A DNA stretch of 64,000 nt from Paraburkholderia silvatlantica (GTDB lineage: Bacteria; Pseudomonadota; Gammaproteobacteria; Burkholderiales; Burkholderiaceae), in NCBI RefSeq assembly GCF_003096715.1, contig NZ_QEOL01000020.1:62001-126000 (forward strand), read 5' to 3'. Shown one piece after another: positions 34,197 through 42,492 of this stretch (within the stretch, counting starts at the first letter, position 1; every line of letters starts with the position of its first letter). The notes beneath the pieces were generated by a model. The model was given only the letters and a program-made list of their open reading frames with translations, ran no database searches and was not told the DNA's origin. Position numbers and translations under genes: made by a program.

Positions 34197-34778
34197 ATGC
34201 AACGAAGCGTGAATTCTCACCTGGCAGGTGCCGACCGGAACGCGAGTGTCAGCCCCGGTGCCATCGTCGAGTTCTGGCGTGCCGCCCAGTCGGATTGGTT
34301 CAGCCAGGCGCCGGAGTTCGATGTCCGGTTCCGTGAGCGATTCCTGCGGACGCATTGCGCCGCTGTCGCGGGCAACTTCGATCATTGGACCGGCACCCCC
34401 GACGGCGCACTGGCGTTGCTGATCCTGCTGGACCAGTTCCCGCGCAACGCGTTTCGGGGTACGGCTCGGATGTATGCCAGCGATGCACAGGCGAGGGCGG
34501 TAGCTGGACTGGCTGTTGATGCCGGGCTGGATATGCGGGTCGAGCCGGAGTTGCGATTATTCTTCTACTTGCCGTTTGCCCATTCCGAAAACCTGGATGA
34601 CCAGCATCGATCGGTCACCCTGCATAGGGGGATTGGGCCGCCATGGCTAGGCCATGCGTTAGGGCATCGGGCCATCATCGAGCGATTTGGGCGGTTTCCT
34701 CATCGCAATATCTTGTTGGGACGCCCGACTACGGTGATGGAACAGGCGTTCCTGGATCAAGGCGGTTTTGCGGGTTGA
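34197..34778 (+). CDS. DUF924-family protein
   Basis: A 193-residue cytoplasmic protein with the DUF924 hallmarks: IVEFWRAAQSDWFSQAPEFD, TPDGALALLILLDQFPRNAF, LRLFFYLPFAHSENLDDQHR and IIERFGRFPHRNILLGR. The His/Asp-rich helices suggest an all-alpha, TPR-like metal or ligand site, but no activity is agreed. It begins five bases after the LtrA stop, so it is co-transcribed with it. The ATG at 34197 lacks a good ribosome-binding site, consistent with coupling. Confidence 0.85.
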   Translation: MQRSVNSHLAGADRNASVSPGAIVEFWRAAQSDWFSQAPEFDVRFRERFLRTHCAAVAGNFDHWTGTPDGALALLILLDQFPRNAFRGTARMYASDAQARAVAGLAVDAGLDMRVEPELRLFFYLPFAHSENLDDQHRSVTLHRGIGPPWLGHALGHRAIIERFGRFPHRNILLGRPTTVMEQAFLDQGGFAG

Positions 34779-34830
34779 ACCGGGCGGCATGCTCAGCTTT
34801 GTCCAGACGGACAATCTCCAGGGTAGGATG

Positions 34831-35739
34831 ATGGACAGACTCGACCAATACCGCATCTTCGTCCAGGTCGCGGAGATGGGCAGTTTCATCAAGGCAGCGC
34901 ATGTGCTGGACGTCCCCCGTGCGTCGGTCTCGGCCGCCGTCCAGCAATTGGAGACCCAGGTGGGCACCCGGTTGCTGCATCGGACCACGCGCCAGGTCCA
35001 CCTGACCTTTGAGGGGTCGCAATTGCTTGAGCGCGTTCGCCCGTTGCTCGCTGCTCTGGAGGACATCGACCTGATGTTCCAGGTCAGCCAGCGTCAGGTC
35101 TCGGGACAACTCCGGATCGACGTGCCCAGCCGCATCGCCCGGCGGGTGATTGCACCGGCGTTGCCCACGCTTCTGCGGCGACACCCGCGATTGCGTCTCA
35201 TGCTGGGTTCCAGCGACCGCGTCGTCGATCTCGTTCAGGAGGGCGTTGACTGTGCTGTGCGCGTTGGCACGCTGCATGAGAGCAGCCTGGTGGTGCGGCC
35301 TCTGGGCGCGATTGCCCTGATCAATTGCGCCAGTCCCGCCTACTTGCGGGAACATGCTGCGCCGGAACGGCCCGATGATCTGACTTCGCGGCACTGGATG
35401 GTGGGGTATGCATCACCCACGACTGGGCGTGAGCAGCCTTGGGAGTACATATCGGAAAACGGTGCAGGGCGCGTGGTGGACGTGCCAAGCCAGGTGGTGG
35501 TGAACAACGCGGAAAGCTACATCGCGTGCTGCCGTGCGGGGCTGGGATTGATCCAGATCCCTCGCTTCGATGTCCAGCATCTGCTCGATGCTGCGGAGCT
35601 GGTCGAGGTCATGCCTGCCTATCGCGCGGCGCCCATGCCGGTTTCATTAGTCTATCCGCACCGCCGCCAGCGCTCGCGGCGGCTGGCAATCTTCCTGGAC
35701 TGGTTTGAGGAACTGATGCGCAGCCATATGCAAGCATGA
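34831..35739 (+). CDS. LysR-family transcriptional regulator
   Basis: A 302-residue LysR regulator of the CrgA/DmlR subgroup: LDQYRIFVQVAEMGSFIKAA at the start, the helix-turn-helix LDVPRASVSAAVQQLETQVG, TRLLHRTTRQVHLT, and the effector domain with GQLRIDVPSRIARRVIAPAL. The start at 34831 (or the adjacent ATG at 34828) is preceded by AGGGTAGG; frame upstream to 34768 looks non-coding. It lies 52 bases past the DUF924 gene on the same strand. The target is not evident. Confidence 0.87.
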   Translation: MDRLDQYRIFVQVAEMGSFIKAAHVLDVPRASVSAAVQQLETQVGTRLLHRTTRQVHLTFEGSQLLERVRPLLAALEDIDLMFQVSQRQVSGQLRIDVPSRIARRVIAPALPTLLRRHPRLRLMLGSSDRVVDLVQEGVDCAVRVGTLHESSLVVRPLGAIALINCASPAYLREHAAPERPDDLTSRHWMVGYASPTTGREQPWEYISENGAGRVVDVPSQVVVNNAESYIACCRAGLGLIQIPRFDVQHLLDAAELVEVMPAYRAAPMPVSLVYPHRRQRSRRLAIFLDWFEELMRSHMQA

Positions 35740-35936
35740 CGGGCGCTCCGTAGCTATTTTGAATAGGAGACCGTGTCCGGTCTTTAAGGGGCTGCTCCGT
35801 CGATGACAACGTCATGCCGGAATTTTCCACTTTCAACTGGGACAGTTTTGTGGGCCAGGGTCACGTGGCGTAAAGGTGGGAAACCACGCCCAACTCGCGC
35901 TCGTCACAGGAGCCTGTTCTGGCACCCCCCAGCTTG

Positions 35937-36240
35937 TTAGCGTTGGTTGTTTATATCGTCTGCCATTCCGGACGCGTTGCGTCCATTGGGGCGAATCCGA
36001 GCGTAGCGAGCTGGCGGAATACCTGCGTGGCGCGCGAAAGCAACGCTGAAGGTGCTGGCCGAGCTGTAGCCAACGCGCTCGGCTATCTGATCAATATCAA
36101 GATCGTGTCTGTCCAACAGCCGCCTGGCCAATGCCATGCGCCAGGCCAGAAGATACTCCATGGGCCGTAGGCCGATCGTACGGCTGAAACGGACCAGGAA
36201 CGGTCGGTCAGGTAGGCGGGCCAGCGACTGTTCCCAGGCC
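35937..36240 (-). pseudogene. AraC-family regulator, C-terminal remnant
   Basis: From about 36240 leftward the frame encodes the two helix-turn-helix motifs of an AraC protein (FLVRFSRTIGLRPMEYLLAW, LDIDQIAERVGYSSASTFSV, AFARHAGIPPARYARI) and ends at 35937. The sensor domain is missing: upstream, this frame simply crosses the end of the SDR gene. It is a truncated regulator, possibly the old partner of that SDR. Confidence 0.7.
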
Positions 36241-36280
36241 GGTAGCAGTCGTCCGGAGCCGCGAATGGTGACCGAATTTT

Positions 36281-37011
36281 TTACCACGGTGTTTCGCCGT
36301 TCGGCCCGACGAACTTGCCGGAAACGGCCCCTCGCCGAGTAACGCATATCTCACTGGCAGCTTCGCACCCTCTTCGGCGGTCATGAAACCGCTGTGGCCG
36401 GTCAGATCGGTTTTTACGTAGCCCGGGCTCACGGAGTTCACCACGATCGCCGTTTCCTTCAGTTCTTCGGCGAGCTGGACAGTAAGCATGTTGAGCGCGG
36501 CCTTGGAAGCGTTATAGCCGATCAGTCGCGCGGCATAGTAGGGCGACGCTGGGTCCCCGTTGAGCGTCAGAGAACCCAACGAACTGGACAGATTGACGAT
36601 CCGTGCCGCCTGCGATTGACGCAGTAGCGGCAGCATCGCTTGTGTCACAGCCAGGGTGCCGACGAAGTTGGTATCCAGTATTCTGCGAACGGCATCGGGT
36701 GAGGATGAAGTCGGTGGACCATCTTCTGCGTCAACAATGCCCGCATTGTTGACGAGAATGTCGAGCTTGCCGTGTTCCACGCGAATCGTTTCGGCGGCGG
36801 CTAGAATGCTTGACGGTTTGTTAAGGTCAATCAGAACCGATTGAACCTTCAACCCTTGAGATGTGAGGTTTTTGAGCGCACCATCAGCTCGCCCGGGATC
36901 TCGCGCGCCGATAATGACCAAAGTTCCAGCTTGCGCAAGCTGACGGGCGATTTCCAGCCCAATGCCTTTGTTGGCGCCAGTGACGAGTGCGATGCGGTTA
37001 CTGCCGGTCAT
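36281..37011 (-). pseudogene. SDR-family oxidoreductase with a late single-base frameshift
   Basis: An SDR of about 243 residues: VTGANKGIGLEIARQLAQAG, LVNNAGIVDAEDGP, NLSSSLGSL...YNASKAALNML, VNSVSPGYVKTDLTG and AEEGAKLPVRYALLGE. At about 36328-36331 a run of four C (G on this strand) is one base short: restoring it gives AVSGKFVGPNGETPW and a stop at 36281, the family's usual ending. As sequenced the frame runs on to 36208 with an unrelated tail. Because only the last 15 residues change, it could retain activity, or it could be a sequencing error. A TetR gene is divergent. Confidence 0.75.
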
Positions 37012-37012
37012 G

Positions 37013-37064
37013 AACGATCCTTCCAGGGTGCGGTGTCAATACAAGCAAGATATAGAGGATCGTT
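37013..37064. promoter_or_regulatory. Widely spaced inverted repeat in the SDR/TetR divergent promoter
   Basis: AACGATCC (37013-37020) and its exact complement GGATCGTT (37057-37064) sit at both ends of the 70-base divergent region between the SDR start (37011) and the TetR gene. The arms could be two half-operators or two binding sites of the TetR protein. The spacing is wide for one dimer. Confidence 0.35.
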
Positions 37065-37082
37065 TCGTTTGTGAATTCGCGT

Positions 37083-37724
37083 ATGGCGTCGAAGCCTCCT
37101 GCCCACCTAACACCCCGGAAAAAGCCGCGTCAGGCGCGTGCGGCGGCGACGTTGAACGTCATTTTCGAGGCAACTATTCAGGTTTTGCTGGCCGTTGGCC
37201 CCCGTCGTCTGACAACAACACGCGTCGCTGAGCGGGCTGGCGTCTCGGTGGGAACCCTGTATCAGTACTTCCCACACAAGCAGGCGCTGTTCTATGGCCT
37301 GAACCAGCACTATCTGGATGTGCTGGCCGAAAAGATCGAATACGCCTGCCGGGCGCTCCATGGCGCACCGATCAGCCAGATGGTCGAAACACTTGTGACG
37401 ACCTATTGGGACGCCAAGAACGAACGGGCTGACGTGACCCGAGTCCTCTATCGATCCGTTGTCGAGCTTGATAACGAGTCCATGATCGAAGCCTTCGCGT
37501 GTCGCGTCAACGCCGCGACGGCAGCGATGTTCGCGAGCGCGGCTGACGTCGCTTTCGTCGATCTGTCCGTCATAAATCTGACGCTTCTCACCACGATTTT
37601 CGGCACAGTCCGAAGCGTGTTTGAGCGCAATCTTCCTGATGACGAAAGGCATGCTGTGCAAAAGCAGCTGATCTTGATGTGCAAGTCCTATCTTGAGCAG
37701 GCCGGTGTCGGGACTGAATGGTGA
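37083..37724 (+). CDS. TetR-family transcriptional regulator
   Basis: A 213-residue TetR protein: PRKKPRQARAAATLNVIFEA, the helix-turn-helix LTTTRVAERAGVSVGTLYQY with FPHKQALFYGLNQHYL, then an all-helical ligand domain (MVETLVTTYWDAKNERADVT). It is divergent from the SDR gene ending at 37011, which is its probable target. Either the GTG at 37071 or the ATG at 37083 could be the start; neither has a clear ribosome-binding site. The ligand is unknown. Confidence 0.85.
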   Translation: MASKPPAHLTPRKKPRQARAAATLNVIFEATIQVLLAVGPRRLTTTRVAERAGVSVGTLYQYFPHKQALFYGLNQHYLDVLAEKIEYACRALHGAPISQMVETLVTTYWDAKNERADVTRVLYRSVVELDNESMIEAFACRVNAATAAMFASAADVAFVDLSVINLTLLTTIFGTVRSVFERNLPDDERHAVQKQLILMCKSYLEQAGVGTEW

Positions 37725-37727
37725 GCT

Positions 37728-37887
37728 CCGCAAGCGCCCGGGCAAACTGTACGCTGACAAGTGCTACGACTTTGTCCGCTGTCGGCGTTACCTGCATCGC
37801 GATCCACAGCATCGCACCGGTCAGGCTGCAGCCCATCCTGTTAGTCTGAACACACGAAAACTGTTGCAAAACGGGACGCGTTCATAG
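37728..37887 (+). mobile_element. IS5-family transposase fragment
   Basis: The frame right after the TetR stop reads GELRKRPGKLYADKCYDFVR then CRRYLHR, which matches the region around the second catalytic aspartate (the LYADKGYD motif) of IS5-family DDE transposases. Beyond about 37800 the frame shifts, and neither ends nor the rest of the transposase can be found. The remaining sequence to 38166 has no other feature I can name. Confidence 0.6.
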
Positions 37888-38166
37888 AGAGCCTGACGTG
37901 ATCCGAAACCTGTTCAAGGAAAAGCGCGTTCGGTATGCCGCGTAAGCAACTGCGCACTATTTGATGCACTTTGTCAGTAACTGCTTTTCGGTTTAAACAG
38001 GCCGCATGGCCGCGATCGGGCCTGAAGCGGACCTGGACTGGAGGGCTGTGGAGGTTCGCTCGGGGGGCCGCTCATCGTGGCTCGGACTTCCGTGCAAATC
38101 AACAAGCACTTCCAATACAATGCATGAGTTCTCGGCACGTACGCCGGGTTTCGCGATTCGACGCCT

Positions 38167-38973
38167 ATGTCAAGAAGACCGTCTCCTGAACAGCGACGCG
38201 AGCTGGGTGCGTTTCTTTCGAACCGGCGCGGTCGTCTGCAGCCCGCCGCATTCGGTCTGCCGGACGGTCCTCGCCGTACGCCAGGCCTGCGTCGCGAAGA
38301 AGTCGCTGTGCTCGCGGGCGTCAGCGTCAGTTGGTACACCTGGCTCGAGCAGGGACGCGATATTCAGCCGTCGGCCGATGCGCTGCGCCGGATCGCCCGC
38401 GTGCTCAAGCTCAATCCTGTGGAATCAGCGCACCTCTTCGCCCTGTCCTCCCGCGAGCTTCCACAGATCGCGACCGGAAGCGGCGTGAGTGAGGGCCTCG
38501 AACTGCTCGTTCAATCCATCAACGTGCCGGCCTACGTACGCAACACGCGGCTCGACGTCCTCGCCTGGAACGATGCCATCGCCGATCTATTTGTCGACTA
38601 TGGATCGCTGCAGCCGCACGAGCGCAATACGCTTCGCTTACTCTTTCTTTACAAGCCCTACCGCACGCTGATTCTCGATTGGGAGCAGATGTCGCGAGGC
38701 ATGATTTCCAACTTTCGGGCCGCGCGGGCCCAGGCACAGGACAAGGCGCCATTCGACCGCCTCATCGACGAGCTTTCGACATTGAGTGCCGAGTTTCGTG
38801 CGTGGTGGCAAGACACCGACGTGAAAGGCTTCGACGAGGGCGAGAAGCGGCTTCGCCATCCGGCAGGCGGCCACATCGAGTTCACCTACGTGGCGCTGAC
38901 CCCCGCGGGAAGGCCGGATCTGTCGCTCGTGACCTACATCCCCAGACACTCTGCCGGGGACTCCGGCTCATAG
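38167..38973 (+). CDS. XRE-family regulator with MmyB-like ligand domain
   Basis: A 268-residue regulator: an N-terminal XRE helix-turn-helix (LGAFLSNRRGRLQPAAFGLP, TPGLRREEVAVLAGVSVSWY, TWLEQGRDIQPSADALRRIA) and the C-terminal MmyB-like PAS-related domain (VPAYVRNTRLDVLAWNDAIA, ERNTLRLLFL). This family usually controls an adjacent dehydrogenase or reductase gene. The next gene, 92 bases on in the same direction, is an aldehyde dehydrogenase, then a truncated Old Yellow Enzyme gene, both plausible targets. Confidence 0.87.
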   Translation: MSRRPSPEQRRELGAFLSNRRGRLQPAAFGLPDGPRRTPGLRREEVAVLAGVSVSWYTWLEQGRDIQPSADALRRIARVLKLNPVESAHLFALSSRELPQIATGSGVSEGLELLVQSINVPAYVRNTRLDVLAWNDAIADLFVDYGSLQPHERNTLRLLFLYKPYRTLILDWEQMSRGMISNFRAARAQAQDKAPFDRLIDELSTLSAEFRAWWQDTDVKGFDEGEKRLRHPAGGHIEFTYVALTPAGRPDLSLVTYIPRHSAGDSGS

Positions 38974-39064
38974 GATCACAAGACGCCTTATTCGCGCGAT
39001 CCGATTTGCCTACAGTGACGCCAGTGCAGCGATTTCTACTGTCCTTACTGTCACGGAGGCAAAC

Positions 39065-40468
39065 ATGTCTAATCCGAACACCCCCTTCACCCATGGCGCG
39101 ATCTCGCGTAACCCTGCGACCGGCGAGCTAATCGGCAGCTATGCGTTCCAGACGCAGGACGAGGTCGAACGCATGCTCGAGGACAACGCCGCGGCCTACC
39201 GGCTCTGGCGCGCAACGCCGATGACAGAGCGCGTTGCGACCTATCGCCGATTGTCCGCGGCGCTGCGTGACCGATCCGAAGCGCTGGCGGCGCTGATTAC
39301 CGCGGAAATGGGCAAGACGCTTGCCGCCGCGCGCGCGGAGGTCGAAAAGTGTGCCGCCACGATCGACTGGATCGCCGGGCACGGTCCCGCCATTCTCGCC
39401 GACGAACCAGCACCAGTGGAGGGCGATGACCACGTCCATGTTTCCTTTCTGCCTATCGGTTCCATCCTCGCGGTCATGCCGTGGAACTTTCCGCTCTGGC
39501 AAGTCATTCGTGCCGCCGCACCGATCATGCTGTCGGGCAACGGATTCATCCTGAAGCACGCACCCAATGTGATGGGATCGGCGTATGCGTTGCAAGACGT
39601 CTACGAGGGCGCCGGATTTCCAGTCGGGTTGTTTGCGAACCTGAATGCCGACAACGAGACGGTCGCTCACGTGATCGAAGATCCGCGCGTTGCCGCGGTC
39701 ACGTTGACGGGCAGCATGCGCGCGGGGGCGGCCGTCGCGTCGATTGCCGGGAAGGTGCTCAAGAAGAGCTTGCTGGAACTCGGTGGTGCCGACGCATTCA
39801 TCGTGTTGGCCGACGCGAACATCGATCTCGCCGTCAAAGCCGCGATCGAGGCGCGTTTCCAGAACGCCGGTCAGGTCTGTCTCGCGGCCAAGCGCTTCAT
39901 TGTCGAAAAGCCCATCGCGGAAGAATTCACACGCAAATTCGTCGCGGCCGCCAAGCAGATCAAGGTGGGGGATCCGCTCGATCCGTCGACGACGATCGGA
40001 CCGATGGCGCGCGCCGATTTGCGCGACGAACTGCACCGGCAGGTGGAACGCACGCTCGAGGCGGGAGCGACGCTGCTTCTCGGCGGCAAGAAAATCGAAG
40101 GAATCGGCAACTTCTACGCGCCAACGGTTCTCGCGAATGTCGCCCCCGGCATGGCCGCGTTCGACGAGGAGACGTTCGGGCCGGTTGCCGCGATCACGAT
40201 CGCCGAAGACGCCGGGCAGGCCATCGAACTCGCCAATGCCAGCGACTACGGCCTCGGCGGAAGCCTTTGGACGGGCGATGTCGCGCGCGCTCAGCGAATC
40301 GCGCGTCGACTGGAAACAGGGGGCGTGTTCATCAACGGCTTTTCTGCTTCGAACCCGCGAATTCCCGTGGGCGGGGTGAAGAAGAGCGGCTACGGACGCG
40401 AGCTGTCGCATTTCGGCCTGCGCGAGTTCACCAACGCCCAGACAGTCTGGGCCAAAACGGTCGGTTGA
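39065..40468 (+). CDS. Succinate-semialdehyde dehydrogenase-like ALDH (Sad type)
   Basis: A 467-residue ALDH of the shorter Sad/YneI subgroup: AISRNPATGELIGSYAFQTQ, LITAEMGKTLAAARAEVEKC, LPIGSILAVMPWNFPLWQVI, LTGSMRAGAAVASIAGK, LELGGADAFIVLADANIDLA, the catalytic Cys in FQNAGQVCLAAKRFIV, and GGVKKSGYGRELSHFGLREF. GGAGG lies five bases before the ATG. It is the second semialdehyde dehydrogenase in the window after that at 27397, only distantly similar to it. It probably oxidises succinate semialdehyde or a short homologue, under the XRE regulator upstream. Confidence 0.88.
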   Translation: MSNPNTPFTHGAISRNPATGELIGSYAFQTQDEVERMLEDNAAAYRLWRATPMTERVATYRRLSAALRDRSEALAALITAEMGKTLAAARAEVEKCAATIDWIAGHGPAILADEPAPVEGDDHVHVSFLPIGSILAVMPWNFPLWQVIRAAAPIMLSGNGFILKHAPNVMGSAYALQDVYEGAGFPVGLFANLNADNETVAHVIEDPRVAAVTLTGSMRAGAAVASIAGKVLKKSLLELGGADAFIVLADANIDLAVKAAIEARFQNAGQVCLAAKRFIVEKPIAEEFTRKFVAAAKQIKVGDPLDPSTTIGPMARADLRDELHRQVERTLEAGATLLLGGKKIEGIGNFYAPTVLANVAPGMAAFDEETFGPVAAITIAEDAGQAIELANASDYGLGGSLWTGDVARAQRIARRLETGGVFINGFSASNPRIPVGGVKKSGYGRELSHFGLREFTNAQTVWAKTVG

Positions 40469-40523
40469 TTCGCCGCCGCTTCCGTTGCCCATTCATCGTC
40501 GAAGTCAGCAAAGGATCGAAATC

Positions 40524-40799
40524 GTGAATACGTTTTCTACCAGTCCGCTACTGCAGCCGGTCACCCTCGGCCGCCTGAAGCTGAAGAACCGCATCGTCAT
40601 GGCGCCGATGACGAGGAGCCGCGCGGACGATACCGGCGTGTCGGCCGAAGAAAGGGACGATTGCTGCGCGCGGCTCGGGTCCAGTCTGCTTGATGACGGC
40701 ATCATCACGTTGCTCCTTGGGGCAGGGATCTGCTCGTCCGCCGCCGCTCGCGCGTTGCGCGAGGGTCGGGGATTCGCATCGACTCGTTGGGGGTCGTGA
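40524..40799 (+). pseudogene. Old Yellow Enzyme (alkene reductase), N-terminal fragment
   Basis: From a GTG at 40524 the frame starts as an OYE family member (LLQPVTLGRLKLKNRIVMAP, MTRSRADDTGV), but after about 40 residues (around 40650) homology ends and the frame continues with unrelated residues to 40799. The approximately 320-residue rest of the FMN barrel is absent. Between 40800 and 41047 I see no gene. It is a truncated gene left next to the aldehyde dehydrogenase. Confidence 0.75.
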
Positions 40800-41047
40800 C
40801 GCGTGCGCGCGGCGGCTGCCGCGGCCTGCGATCCGGTTCGGGCGCCTGCTGCGGATCGGTGAGAGCCGCAGGTTCGCCATAATTCACACAATGGCTGACG
40901 CGGTGATGACGCCGGCGCGCACAGACGAAGTCGTAAGCGGGATTGCGAAGCGTGTGGCGACGCTGTGCGGGAGGCGAGAGGCGAGAGGCGCGCTCGCGAG
41001 AGGCGCCCTTGAAACGGACGATTGCCGCGAGAGAAAGCGATGTGATA

Positions 41048-41077
41048 CGGCGCGCCGTCCGACCGAACGGCGCGCCG
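41048..41077 (-). terminator. Hairpin terminator after the porin
   Basis: A perfect 11-base stem (41048-41058 with 41067-41077, CGGCGCGCCGT) and 8-base loop, ten bases beyond the porin stop on the minus strand, followed by a mildly T-containing stretch. It is a likely intrinsic or stabilising terminator. Confidence 0.6.
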
Positions 41078-41086
41078 CCGCGCGCA

Positions 41087-42190
41087 TCAGAACAGCGTGC
41101 GCAGGCTCAGGCTGGCGCCGAACTGGTTCGCTTCGCCGCCGAGCGCGAGCGGCCCGTTCGGATCCTTGACCGACGCGCCCGACAGGTGGCTGTGGTCGAC
41201 TTCCAGATACACGTCAGTGCGCTTCGAGAGGATGTAGTCGGCAATGCCGTACACGGTCTGGATCGAGCCGGTCTTGCCGGGCGAGACGTTGTTCGCATGG
41301 TCGTACGCATACGACGCGATGAAGCGCCATTGCGTGGTCGGCTGCCAGCTCGTGCCGACGCGCACGAACAGGTCGTTGCGCGCCGACGTCTGCGGGCCCG
41401 CGGCGGTCGTTACGTTGCTGATGATGTTGGTGTTCGCGAGCGGGCCGGTGGTGCCCGATGCGGCGACCGAGAAGCCGGCGTCGCGACGCGCGTCGATCGT
41501 GTACAGGTAGAGGCCCACCGGACCCCACGCGTAGGTGCCGCCCGCCGAGCCGACCAGCAGCTTGTGTCCGGCACCGTCCTTCGACTGCGCGCCGGCAATG
41601 CCCGCCTTGCCGCCCGTGAAGTTGTAGATCAGCGACGCGCTGGTCGTGCTGCCCGCCGAGTTGCTGCCGGGCTGTCCGCCGAACGAGCGTTGCGCCTGCA
41701 ACGACACCGGGCCGAAACGGTTTTCGTATTGGGCCGTGTTGTCGAAGCGGATGCCGGTCAGGAACAGCGACCAGTCGGTCGCGTTGATGTTGCCGCCGCC
41801 GAGCGGGTCGAAGTTGAAAGCGTAGAAGCTGTAGATGCCGCCGTATTGGCGGCCGAGCTTCAGTGCGCCCCACGTGTCGCTTTGCAGCCCCACCCACGCG
41901 AAGCGGCCGAACAACTGGCCTTGCTGATCGAACTTGCCGGTGCCGACATTGAAGCCCGATTCGAGCTGAAAGATCGCTTTCAATCCACCGCCTAGATCTT
42001 CGGAGCCTTTCAGGCCCCAGCGGGTGCCGTTGATCGCGCCTTCGTTCAGACCGAGGCTATTGCCGCCCGGGTTGCTCTGAAAGCGGATCGACTCGTCGAT
42101 GAGCCCATACAGCGTGACGCTCGACTGCGCCCACGCACCCCCGCAGGTCAGCGCGAGCGCCGCCCCACATGCGAAGCTTTTGATGTTCAT
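41087..42190 (-). CDS. Outer-membrane porin
   Basis: A 367-residue trimeric porin: a signal peptide ending GGAWA (residues 1-21), mature QSSVTLYGLIDESIRFQSN, TRWGLKGSEDLGGGLKAIFQ, GRFAWVGLQSDTWGALKLGR and a C-terminal phenylalanine (LRTLF). AAGGA lies a few bases before the ATG. It is the last of a same-strand run with a LysR gene and the 5-oxoprolinase module and may provide outer-membrane entry for that substrate. A 300-base leader with a 12-base tandem repeat precedes it. Confidence 0.92.
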   Translation of the reverse strand: MNIKSFACGAALALTCGGAWAQSSVTLYGLIDESIRFQSNPGGNSLGLNEGAINGTRWGLKGSEDLGGGLKAIFQLESGFNVGTGKFDQQGQLFGRFAWVGLQSDTWGALKLGRQYGGIYSFYAFNFDPLGGGNINATDWSLFLTGIRFDNTAQYENRFGPVSLQAQRSFGGQPGSNSAGSTTSASLIYNFTGGKAGIAGAQSKDGAGHKLLVGSAGGTYAWGPVGLYLYTIDARRDAGFSVAASGTTGPLANTNIISNVTTAAGPQTSARNDLFVRVGTSWQPTTQWRFIASYAYDHANNVSPGKTGSIQTVYGIADYILSKRTDVYLEVDHSHLSGASVKDPNGPLALGGEANQFGASLSLRTLF

Positions 42191-42423
42191 AGTGGTCCTT
42201 ATCGTTCTGCAGTTCTTCCCGACGCCGCCGAAGTACCCCGTCGTTCAGCGCCACCGTTTTCCGGCAAGCGGAATCGTCGGTTCATCGGCGCGTGAGGTCG
42301 AGCAAGAAAATTAAATCGTCCGGATAAGGAATTCGCATGAGACATCGCGGTGCGAATAGGACCGCTGTGCACGCAACGGTGCCGCAAAATGCACTGGAAA
42401 CCGCCACAAAGCGCACCACAAAA

Positions 42424-42459
42424 CACACCGTAAAGCACACCGTAAAGCACACCGTAAAG
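42424..42459. repeat. Three tandem copies of a 12-bp unit
   Basis: CACACCGTAAAG is repeated exactly three times (42424-42435, 42436-42447, 42448-42459), preceded by a degenerate fourth copy. It lies between the LysR stop (42493) and the porin start (42190), about 235-270 bases upstream of the porin. On the minus strand it can be read as repeating LYGV codons, but no convincing gene contains it. It could be a multi-site regulator target or a slippage product. Confidence 0.75.
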
Positions 42460-42492
42460 CATCGCCGCGATGCGCTCGCGATGCTGTGCGCA

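Noticed and set aside
42199..42462. Minus-strand frame starting with LYGV repeats
   Set aside because: It is only the translation of the 12-bp tandem repeat and the porin leader, with no ribosome-binding site or homology.
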